DNA of 64,000 nucleotides, from NCBI GenBank assembly GCA_002751075.1, contig NAOQ01000020.1, positions 221,021 to 285,020 on the forward strand, given 5' to 3'. This document shows positions 34,844 to 46,287 of the stretch, in pieces. The notes under the pieces were generated by a model. It did not search any database. It worked only from the letters and a program-made list of their open reading frames with translations, and was not told the origin of the DNA. Position 1 is the stretch's first letter. The number at the start of each line of letters is the position of its first letter. The DNA comes from Ichthyophonus hoferi (Eukaryota; Opisthokonta; Ichthyosporea; Ichthyophonida; Ichthyophonidae). The translations under genes and the position numbers were made by a program.

Positions 34844-37800
34844 ATGAGTAAACGTAATAACTTCGACCTCCACAAGGAGAACACATCTCATAGTAAGGAG
34901 GATGGCAACAGCGCAGATGTTATTAAAACCTCTCATAAATATGAAGATAAATCCAAGACAAATGAACCAAAAACAATGAATAAGTTAGAAACTGTGAACA
35001 TGTTGACTTCGATAAAGTCTAAAAGTAGCGACATGACAACACAGGCGCCAACTATTCCTGAAGGGGATGAAAATGAAAAGACTAAAAAAGGAAAACACAA
35101 AAAGAATATAGAAGTAGAGGCTGAATGTAGAGAGGAAACAGGAAAACCCAAAAGGTGCGATAAGGCAAAAACAGAATCAAAGGTTATTGAGGGTGAGAAA
35201 GGTGAGAAGACTGAGGCAAAGAAACGCAAGCACAAGTCCATCGAAGGATTAAAGTCTAAACTCAAAAGGAAAAAGGCTGAAGCAAGCAACGAGGAGCAGG
35301 AACCAGAGTTTCCCGAAAGGGGAATAAACAACGTTAATCAAGACATGGAATCAGCAAAGGAAATGAAACACAAAGAAGAAAAAAAGAAGAAGACGAAGAA
35401 AGGAAAAAACGAAGGGCCAGAGAAGGAAGAGAACACAAATATTAAAAAAAGAAAACATAAGCACGAATTAGTTAAAGAGGCTGAAGTAGAAAGCAGGAAA
35501 AAGACGATAAAAATTGAATATGACAGAAATTCAGAGCAGGAGCTGTCGTTGACTAAAGGAGAGGAGAAGGTAAAGGAAAAATCCAAAAAACGCAAGACTG
35601 TGTCAGCAAACGGGCTTAATAAGAACGCGGTTAAAAAGATTAAAGTCACAATAGATGATGATTCAGAACCAGAGTTGCCCGAAGTCCAGGAAAGTGTACA
35701 GGGAAAAACAGGAAAGCAAAGGACCGTGCCAACCAGTGAGCTAAAATTAAGCAGTAAAAAGATTAAAGTCGTGATAGACGACGATTCAGAGCCAGAGTTG
35801 CCCGAAGTTGAGGAAGGCAGCAGGGAAAAAACAAAAAAACAAAAGACGGTGCCCCCCAGTGGGTTAAAGAGCACAAACATAGCAATTAGTAACTCAACAG
35901 CAAGCGAGTCAGAGCCCGAGCTTCCCAAAGTCGAGAAAGGCATAAAGGTAAAAATAAAAAAACGAAAAGCTGCTCTAACCAACGGGCTAAAAGATACAAC
36001 CAAACAAATTAGTGCCTCAATAAAAGACAGGCCAGTGCCAGATTTGCCTAGAGTTGAGGCCAATGTAAAAGAACACCCCAAAAAGAAAAAGTCTGTGTCA
36101 CCCAGTCTGGTCAAACAATTGGTCAAAATAGATGACTTGACTGATAGCGAGTCAGAGCCAGAGTTGCCCAAAGTTGAGGAAAATATTACGGAAAAAGTAA
36201 AAAAGCAAAAGGCAGTGCCCTCCAGTGGGCTAAAGGACATAAATAAAGTAATTAGTGACTCAACCGCAAACAAGGCAATGCCCGAGTTACTCAAAGTCGA
36301 GAAACGCGTAAAGGCAAAAGCAACAGAGCAAAAAGCCATTCTAGCCAACGAGCTAAAAGACAGGCCAGTACCAGACTTGTCTAGAGTTGAGGACAATGTG
36401 AAAGAAAATTGTAAAAAACCGAAGACTGTGTCAACCAGTCTGGTCAAACAATTGGTCAAAATAGATGACTCGACTGACAGCGAGTCAGAGCCAGAGTTGC
36501 CCAAAGTTGAGGAAAATATCAAGGAAAAAGCTAAAAAACAAAAGGCAGTGCCCCCAAGTGGGCTAAAGGACACAAACAAGTCAATTAATGACTCAACCAC
36601 AAACAAGGTAGTGCCCGAGTTACTCAAAGTCGAGAAACTCGTAAAGGCAAAGGCAAAGGCAACAAAACAAAAAACTATTCGAACCGACGAGTCAAAAGAC
36701 AGGCCAGTGCCAGACTTGCCTAGAGTTGAGGATATTGTAAAAAAAGAATCCAAAACACCAAAGACTGTGTCACCCAGTTTGCTAAAAAATTTAATCAAAA
36801 CAATAAATGACTCCACAGACGACGAGTCCGATTCAGAATCAACTACTGAAGAAAGTGTAAAGACAAATACGAAGAAGGCGATACAAGCACCTGCCCAGGT
36901 AGCTCCACCCACCATTAAAAAACCTGATGTTTTAGTAGTCAATGACACGCAAGAAAAGGTATCGATGGAGAAGCTTCCGAAACTCAAGAAAATCAAAGAC
37001 GTGAGAAAAAAAATAATAGCTGAGGAAAGTAGTAAAAAAAAAGAAGAAATCGAAAAAAGCCAAAAGAAAAATGATGTAGAGAAATCAAACTCTACAGTGG
37101 AGGAACCGATAACTGTAGCCAAGGAAGTGTCAAGTACAGAGAAGAAAACAAAAAAAGACAAACAGAAGCCAACAGATGAGAAAAAAGAGAAGGGGATGAG
37201 GGTCAAGCCTGAGTTGAATAACCAATCAGAGAACAGGGTGGCTTTGCTTGAGAACGGAGACGGTGTGCAGCCTGAGACAACCAAAGGGTCCGACTCACAG
37301 GTAGTGGCGGCCAACCCGCTTATAAAGGGCAACACTATAGAGGAGAGTAAGCCTTTAGCCTTGCAAGACCAGGCTACTAACATGCAGATTGTCCCACGAA
37401 CTGAGGACGGGGTGGTGGCCCAGCGTGGTTCAGTGAAATTTAACAGGCCAGTGATACCAACCGATGTTGACTCCTATCTTCATTGTTGGTGAGTGCATCT
37501 TACATCTTGTCTCTGTTCTCATGTAATTTTTCCTTTCAACTTATTCTCAATGGTTCGTATATGTACCTTTCATCTAGGGTGTGGTGGACGAGAAAGGTGG
37601 ACATTAGAGTGGTGTATACCCTTGTTTTCGACCCTTTTCTCCCATGTTTTGACATATACAAAAAGGCACCTGTGACCACATATGCGAGCGTACTTTTTAC
37701 TGATGCATACGCATCAGTTACTTACTGTCTAGTCAGGTTGGCCCACAAAGACTTTATTCCAGTTTAGTTCTATCCTTTGCTAAATGCAATGTATATGCGG

Positions 37801-38605
37801 TGGCTCCCTCTCACACAGGACCTGGACCAAGGAACGAAGAGACATGCTAGCGGCTCAAGGTGTGTTATGATTGACCCCTTTCCTTGCATCCACGTCTTTT
37901 TGGCATACTCTTGCTTTATGATTGAAGCACATGATTAAAAAGAGAGGCTCACAGATTTGATGTGACAACACACTGTGGTCCGCATGGTGTTTATGTTATG
38001 GGTTTTGAGTGTATTGACCAGTCCATGTATTCCTAAAGCCGTTTTTGTCGACGTTTTAGTCTGTCTTTGTACTATGGTCTCTTGTGTGGCTAATGGAGGT
38101 TTGGGTTATAGGCGTGGTGTGGAATACGGGCAAGTTTTCTAAATCTGAAACCGATACTATCCGAAAAAACATCGAAGAGTATTGTAAGGTAAGTGGCTGC
38201 TGGTATAGGTCAATGCATATCGACTAGGGCCTACAGGAAGGAGGCCTCCGTATATATATAGTTTATCTATTATCATGTATAGTTTATCTATTACCATGTT
38301 TAGCTTATCTATTACTTCCACCGATGTGTGCTATAGTGTCCAAGGCGCTGAACGTGTATGTAACAACCAGAGTCGTGGAGTGGACCCCATGTTGATGGCC
38401 TTATCCAAGCACACAAGGAAGAGTCTTCCCGAACACGCTGATTTCTGGGTGGCTGCCTGTATGTGTATCTGTGTATTGCTATATTATTACATTCATTTAT
38501 AAGCATGAGTCATGTATGTATGGTGTTTATGAATGTTCCGTTATATGCGTGTAGGGATATATGTATGCATATGTGGTAATGCCGTTATATATTTAATTCT
38601 GCGGA

Positions 38606-38640
<35 letters not shown>

Positions 38641-41600
38641 CCTTATGTGGTCTGTGGTATTGGCGTGAATATATATGCCTGTATATACATATCTACATAT
38701 ATACATATATACATATATACATATAGCGAGCTGACTGGCGATAAACAACTAGACACCACACTATGTCTTTATATGGATGTGAGTCTGTTGATATATACAT
38801 ATATATCTATCTATCTATGCTTGTTGTTACCTCAACATTTTAACCTATATAGATATATTAGACAGAGGGGCATTGGGCGTTGACCTATAAAATGAAAGGA
38901 TGTCAATATTTTATTTTTTCATGGATAGACGGAGATTGGAAGTGGATATTCTAAAAACACTTGGCCATATAAGTATATGTTCTATAAATCTACCAAAGAT
39001 ACAACGACAATATAGAAGGTAGACCTGTATGATCAGACTACCACCATCCCTTATCTCCTCCTCCGCTCTAATCCAATCATTATAACTACCTCTCTATTCC
39101 AATCATTATTATAATTACAGCTCAAGGTATTCAACGACCAGTGCGGCTAGTGCAACTACGAATCAGAAGAATGTACAGTACTGAGAACAAGAAGGGAAAA
39201 TACGATCCTGAAGAAGATGCCGAGTTGAAGAGGTGATGAACCCAGCCTACTATACTGTACTAGTCTGCATGTTAAATGGCTTTAGTTCTATCTTTTGTTC
39301 TGTTCCTTTACCTTTATTGGAATACATGTTGGTTTCTTTGTCTTATAAACAGTAGGATATGCAAGTAGAAACCAAAGTGGGGGTATTCCATCTAGCCTAC
39401 CAGACTTCCATAAGGTTTGATCTGTACATTCATACAGCCTGTGGATCCTTGCTAACACTCTTACTTTATTCTTTCTTGTTTCTCTCATCGTCTTCATTTC
39501 TTGTCTCCTTCTGCCTCTCATATTTTATATTTCTTGCTTTCTCCTATAGACATTAATAGATTTATTTACCGGTATACACATATATATTGGTGTACCTATA
39601 CAACCTATACCCTGCCTTACCCCAATGCATGTTACTGGCAGGTTAACAGCGCTCTACAGTAAAGACTGGCAGAAGATTGGTGGGCTACTACGCCGGTCAG
39701 CCCAGTCAGTATCGTGTCGTCATATGTACCTCACTACCGTGGTGGAGCATAATAGGACGGGTAGGTGGTGAGCTATGGTCTAATCATACTGTTCAAATAT
39801 CATAGGTTAGCTGAAAGTACCTATTGGTTTGTATCCTTCTATTTTATAACATTGCTTTAAGGCTAACATCAGTCTGGACCCTATGTATATGGGTTGAATA
39901 TGGTGTACGGCTTGCAAGACCATCTACACTGTCAGAAATCTAGGCCACTAGGGTCGAGGAATGTGTGGTTGGTAGCATTGGGGATGGAATGGTGATAGCG
40001 ATGCTATATTACTAGTATAATATTATATTATAGGCCCCCTCTCCTATACTACCTGTGTAGTATATAGTTGTTAACCTCTAAATGACCTTAGGTCGCTGGA
40101 CCCTTGATGAAAATAATCGCTTACTGAAGGCTATGGAAGAAGTGACTGGCCTTAAGCCAGGTAAGTTTGTAGATCTATGCAGTGAATTTCATTGTCAAAG
40201 GTCACACAATGGTTGTCATAGTAATGACATGTCAATCTGTTCAAGCCAATTGCTTCTTTTTCTTAGTATGGTTTAAAAATCTACTGACCTGCTATTGGAC
40301 TACATGTTCAGACTATTATCATATATACATAGGTATTCCTTTATGATATGGTTGGCATGGATACAATGTGACCCATTTGCTTGTACTCTGACCGCCGTTA
40401 AATTTGTTGTTATTTGATTGGCCTTTTCCGGACCTCTCTCTCTCAAGTAATTACGTCATCTAGCATGTCTTATGTAGAGTTTGCACTATTTAGATCCTTT
40501 CCTATACGCGTTAATGAGCCACATGGGGCGTTCACTGCTCACCGTATATATATTACACAGCAGTAAAATCAATATATATATATACCTGAGAAAGATAGAA
40601 TACCATCTCAAATTCACACATGATTCCCATTGGTCCTGATTAAAATTGTAACCTCATTGGTATATATGTTATATGCTGTCCTATGTTGTGAGGCCCTTTG
40701 ACCCTATGTATCTGGTAGATTATAATATAACACTCAAAAGGTAACCAATAATTTAGTAGTTCACTATAAATATATAGCCTTATTTCTCACCTCTAAATAC
40801 ACCCTAATGCATGTAGGCGACAAGCCCAAGGGCGACATCCCCTGGAACATAGTGGCTATGCGGGTGAGCACCAAGGTGGCAAAGCAGTGTGAGCTGCGGT
40901 GGTGGGTTGTTTTCTGACTATATTACCGTATCATTGCTATTGGTGTCTTCCTATGCTACCCCTGTCAGACATCTACCCACATATATATCTTATTCATTCC
41001 ATACTACACTCCTAAGGCACAAATACTACCTTCTCCTTCAATTTTATTATTTTCTTGTCCTCTTATGTATTTGTTTTTGTGCATCAACTGTTCCACTTAT
41101 TACGAAAAAGTATCTTAAACGAGCACCCTAGAAATGTGTTTTGGCAATTATAAGAGGTGTAAGACTAACATTGTCTTCCTGCTATATGGAGACCCAATAC
41201 TAACATGTAACTGCACATGACCTATCACCTATGAACTTCCCCACTTTATGGGTCTACAGGAGCGTAGCTAGTAACTTTATTCATTCAGCACGACAGGGAA
41301 CCAGTTGGGGTAAAAAGGACAATTATATATTGATAGATAGGTAAGGCCCATCTCTGGTAGTTGTATGTGATATAAAGCACGATCTTCCCCTGCCCATCCC
41401 CCTTGTCTGGCTGTACTATGGCGCCCTCTCTGGCTAGGTTCTTTTGATCTCTCTTTATATATCCGACATCGGAATATTGTGTATGTCAGAACCCCAACCT
41501 ACATTTTGCGGCCATTGTTTCATTTTTCCATTTATCTGGATACCGTACGATTAAGAAACCTTGATGATCCTGCACTAGGTTTATTCTTACAGTATTTTTA

Positions 41601-43851
41601 AGAACTTAAAGCCTTATCTATAATATGCGTTTGAATGACAACACGAGTATTTTGGAATTATTTTCAAGGTAAGGGGATCAATCTGACACTGCAATGGGGC
41701 TACAGGCTAATTGCCGAGGGATTTGAAGACGAATCTGAAATCCAATGGTCTAGGATTGCCGATTTTGGCTGGTAGGTAGCTTTATACTATACATTGTTTA
41801 AACCAATGACATTAGACGACGGGGTTACCATGGCCTGCCTATTGTCAAATATGATAATAGCATTGCCATATTTGGCACTAAGGTATAGGTGCTGGGAAGT
41901 GTTTAAGAACTATATTATACAGTCCCACCTTTTCATTGGCCGTGATATGTGGTCCCTTAGGTCTCCGATGCCTTGCCCCATTCCATATATGTGCGTGTTA
42001 AAATTTAACTATGACCCCTTCATACACACACTGGTATAGAAAGCAAACTTGCTCCATCTAATCATCCAATCATATCATATCATAATCAGCATTTAAAGCT
42101 TTGTAAACCAATTTGCCAATCATAAAACTTATCTTCAAATCTCGATTGGAGATCAATTGACATAGTCCTATTATACATATGTATGCAGACATTTTATTTA
42201 CTTTTACGTATATGTGAAACGATATTCAAAAGCCTTGTGACAGATGCAGCAATCATACATATCCTGCGATATATATATCAAATGAGACCTCTGAATGTAG
42301 ATTGGCCCCTCCACGTACATATATATGCAATGATTTCCGTTCAATCCAGCCATTATTTATATTTTGTTGGTCTGTCGATACAAGCATTGCTCTACTATTA
42401 AAGTTACCCAACAATGGCCTTTACTCAAGACGGGAGACTATATTGGGTGTAGTCCCATGGGCCAGTCTTAATGAGTGTTATATTGATTGGTTGGCTAGTA
42501 ATGGCTATTACATATGTTACTACATTTGATATTTAATTAACCCTAATAAGGGTATGCACATTTCACCTTCAAGTCTTTCCTCATACATAAATCTATTATC
42601 ATTGGGCCGTGATTGTTCTCAAATAAGACCCTGAACTGCAGGGTGTTTGTTTTAACTCTCCTCTGTAATTGCTTTATGGAAACCAATAAGATATATAAAT
42701 GAATAATTAAAAATGATCTTTACAACTTCACCATTTATTTCTAATGTACGTAGGTGGATGTAAATATATTAACATTTATGTAGAGATAGTAGGTAATGCA
42801 GATATATAAAGGTCTATTTAATGTAGAACATAGGGACTGAAGCTATGTATCGGGGATAGAGGCCATTTCTAACAGGTATGCTGGGGTTACAGGTCTGGTC
42901 GATGGTTGGGCGAGCACTTTCGCCATTTAAGATCACTCACTCCACCCGAGCTTCGTTACCCTCTTAAAAGTAATTGGATCTCCCGTGTATAGTCATGCCT
43001 GTATAATTTATTATCAAAATGTTGTTGTGTAAATCTAAACATATATATTCTACGCTAGAGGATAAATGCTGTTCCTGCTAGGTGAACTACATGGTTGTGG
43101 CAATGACATTCCGAGTGTTAATGTGTTCTTCTAGCGTTATGCGGGCACGGGCACATGGCATTTGCTTGCAAGCTACTATACAGTCTGTAGTAATACTAGG
43201 GGTCTTGGTTATAAGAGATATATAATGATAGTGTGATATTACAATGACGCATAGATTACTAATGGTTGTTAGACATGCTCTTATACTTAACCATAGTGCC
43301 GGTATAACGAGTTTAATTAGTACGGTAGATATATGCGATGCGTACGGTGCATGTAGTTCTACAGATGGAAACCAGTTGGAAAGCATCTGTTTGATGCGGT
43401 TCATAATGTGAGCCATGTGGCGGTATTAACGAAGGCTACATGCAATATGATTAATAATAGAACATGTGGGTAGGGCCTGGTGAAACAGGCAAGCATATCC
43501 TTTTATCATGAAATAGGAGAAAGAAACTGGTTATGTTTATTTAAGAGTATGGTATCATGTATAGGACACATCCTCCAGATCTTTTAAAACGACATGTATT
43601 TGCATATATATATTATATATATTGAAATTTCATAACCGTAGACTTTCATGAACTAAATTGTGCGCATATTAATTTTATTGCACCAACTAACCTATTACAC
43701 ACTTCTTATAGCCCTGCTATATTACCTGAGAGACACGGGTATTGGCCTAATGCAAGAAGGACAAAAGGGAGTTAAGGCGTATAAGCCAGACAACCCTATC
43801 CCATCTAGTGACGACGACGATGAAAGGGAGGTTGCCTCGTTAACAACATAG
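34844..43851 (+). CDS. TTF1: TTF1-like Myb-domain transcription termination factor
   Basis: Likely orthologue of TTF-I, the Myb-type factor that binds rDNA terminators. Exons: 34844-37488, 37819-37859, 38112-38188, 38371-38458, 39121-39232, 39642-39760, 40092-40160, 40817-40901, 41260-41340, 41706-41771, 42893-42969, 43712-43851. Phases close to 1199 residues. I start at MSKRNN (34844); an upstream in-frame ATG at 34754 would add a Tyr/Ile-rich segment that looks like 5' UTR. Residues 1-881 are Lys/Glu/Ser-rich with tandem ~37-residue units. Myb-like repeats follow: TGKFSKSETDTIRKNIEEY (human GKFSVKENKQLEKNVEDF); GIQRPVRLVQLRIRRMYS; KGKYDPEEDAELKRL with DWQKIGGLLRRS; and GRWTLDENNRLLKAMEEV (human GAWSKSETRKLIKAVEEV). 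Then come PWNIVAMRVSTKVAKQC, WSRIADF, and LKTLLYYLRD (human IIDYLYE). It ends in an acidic tail. Reb1 is the fungal alternative name, but the C-terminal half fits TTF1 best. Confidence 0.87.
36025..36800 (+). repeat. Coding higher-order repeat (334-339 bp) in TTF1-like exon 1
   Basis: Copies begin at 36025, 36359 and 36698, the last partial. Each encodes three related ~37-residue units headed DRPVPDLPRVE, DSESEPELPKVEEN and NK--PELLKVEK. Single units of the same type extend upstream to about 35640 (DDDSEPELPEV). This indicates duplication of single units followed by duplication of a triplet. Confidence 0.88.
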
Positions 43852-44197
43852 TTTTGTCTTTGAATATTGAACTTGTTCTGCTCTAGTATTTGGAGTGGAT
43901 ACTAGCAAGTATATATAAGGTTGCTATTTAGAGATTAGTGTTTGTTGGCCATGTCTCTGTGTTTTTTTTTTTTTCTTACCCAGGATGGCCGTATATATGC
44001 TAATTTTCGATCAGAATGAAATATGCCACGTCACGTGTATGTGGCGTGGCACACCTATTCCTTTATACTCGTAGGGACGCACTGTAAATACGATGCCAGC
44101 CTCTCAAATAATAATATTATTGATCCTATCGAGTATATATAGTTAGTTGATACCTATGATTAAATTTTTATTTTTTAAAAATGAGCTAGCAAATTAA

Positions 44198-44207
44198 AAT
44201 AAATAAA
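44198..44207 (+). terminator. Candidate poly(A) signal of the TTF1-like gene
   Basis: Overlapping AATAAATAAA about 350 nt after the stop codon. The region is very AT-rich, so a chance match is possible. Confidence 0.35.
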
Positions 44208-45520
44208 TATGGAAACACTTAATTAAGTTGAGTGCGATAAAACAATTCTCATGGTTCTGCCCCTCAGATGTGAAAAGGATTACACCATTTCTCGAAATTA
44301 GTATTGCGGTCGTGTTAAATGTGATGTATATATATTATTACATTAATCTATATTCCATATATATTAAGTCCTGATTGCGATGATTAACTGGATTGTTAGG
44401 TTGGATACTGTAGTTGATATGCATTTAGTTTACATGCTACTTTAATAACATACTTTATGAATATAGTAGTAGTAAAAAAATATATTAGGAATAAGATAAT
44501 CGGAAACCCACGACAACAATCTTATATAAGAATCTAACAGGCCTCAGATACGAACTGAATTTTTTTATGTTAAATTAAGACATAAACTATTACTGTATTA
44601 ATAAATTTTAAAATGTATTTTAAAATAATTTTAGCAATGTACGTATATATGACTTGTAATTTATTATTTGTTCTATCTCATGATGAATAACAAAAACTCA
44701 AACTTAATTGTATGTTCTTTTAAATCTCTACACTTAGATTTCACCGTATCTTTTCTATTCTTTTTGTAGCATCTGGTGTTACCCTGAAGAGTTACTATAC
44801 TTAAATATAATGGTCTAAATTATCTATAACGTAACCGATAACCAAAGGGATGCAATAACCAAAACTCTTTCATCTATATTTTCATTTTGCTTTAAGTATT
44901 GTATATTCTTATTCTCATATTATAGAGTACTAAATTATTATAAACTTCTATGTGCCAAATAATCCATATCTGGGTACATTAAGTAATTTAAATTTTATTA
45001 TCTCATTTGCCTTGTTGATTTAATCTTAGGTGTATTTGAAACTTTATGTACCTAAATCATCAGTGAATAATTACCGTTTAATTAATTTGACAGTGTAGCT
45101 TCCCGTTTTCTTGAATTTGAGAAATATTTGTATAAAAGTACATTGAAAAATATATAAAAAATTTATTCTTTACTAGTAAGAGATGTTAAGAGTCCAACAT
45201 ACGTTTTCAATCTAGGTTAAGATTGCACTAACACACAACCATCAAGTATTCCTTCAAGTAGCACTCATATCATTATCTGCTGCCTTCCCCCTTTTGTGTA
45301 TAATTCTTTCTTGTCTTTTAACACTCAGTACCTAGTAGTTTCACTCTATAGTGCTTGTAAATTTGGAGGTCTCATGATGTCTTATATTACATATATATTG
45401 GTGTATTCAACATAGTTGTATGTATTAATTTTGGTTGACTTAATACTTTCTAAGATAAAGTTTTAAAAACTAAAGCAAAAAGCAAAGAATATAATTATAC
45501 TCGTAAAATAGTTAAATAAG

Positions 45521-45554
<34 letters not shown>

Positions 45555-46059
45555 NNNNNNNNNNNNNNNNNNNNNNNNNNNNNNNNNNNNNNNNNNNNNN
45601 NNNNNNNNNNNNNNNNNNNNNNNNNNNNNNNNNNNNNNNNNNNNNNNNNNNNNNNNNNNNNNNNNNNNNNNNNNNNNNNNNNNNNNNNNNNNNNNNNNNN
45701 NNNNNNNNNNNNNNNNNNNNNNNNNNNNNNNNNNNNNNNNNNNNNNNNNNNNNNNNNNNNNNNNNNNNNNNNNNNNNNNNNNNNNNNNNNNNNNNNNNNN
45801 NNNNNNNNNNNNNNNNNNNNNNNNNNNNNNNNNNNNNNNNNNNNNNNNNNNNNNNNNNNNNNNNNNNNNNNNNNNNNNNNNNNNNNNNNNNNNNNNNNNN
45901 NNNNNNNNNNNNNNNNNNNNNNNNNNNNNNNNNNNNNNNNNNNNNNNNNNNNNNNNNNNNNNNNNNNNNNNNNNNNNNNNNNNNNNNNNNNNNNNNNNNN
46001 NNNNNNNNNNNNNNNNNNNNNNNNNNNNNNNNNNNNNNNNNNNNNNNNNNNNNNNNNNN
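45555..46059. other. Assembly gap (505 N)
   Basis: Run of N preceded by poly(A) at 45522-45554 and followed by an A/G-rich sequence, again a break at a homopolymer. It may hide the end of the SURF4 3' UTR. Confidence 0.99.
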
Positions 46060-46287
46060 AAGAAAAGAAGTAGGAAGTTTGATGTTGTTTATATTGGAAT
46101 GAAGAAATAAATCACTTCTAAGGAGAGAGCATTTATCAGCACAAGGACCGGCACTATGTATAACATGCTTGACATCCTACGATCTGGGCAGACATGAGAG
46201 CCTGGCACATAATAGAAACACTGGCTACCAGATCAATATGACTACCTCACTACGAAATAAAACCAGGGTAACAACTATCCCTATGGA

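Larger units (their letters stand above)
43852..46287. other. Convergent intergenic region with a gap
   Basis: Space between the 3' ends of the TTF1-like gene (+) and SURF4 (-). Strongly AT-rich with no open frame of note. It holds a candidate poly(A) signal at 44198-44207 and the assembly gap at 45555-46059. About 230 bases remain between the gap and the SURF4 stop. Confidence 0.65.

Noticed and set aside
35338-37383. 681-codon open frame on the - strand, Ser/Phe/Leu-rich
   Set aside because: It is the antisense shadow of the Lys/Glu-rich repetitive exon of the TTF1-like gene. Its composition mirrors AAG/GAA codons, and the sense frame joins real Myb exons.
38510-39020. Possible extra exons between 38458 and 39121 in the TTF1-like gene
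   Set aside because: Direct joining of 38458 to 39121 keeps phase and matches the TTF1 alignment; the alternative pieces give stops or no similarity.
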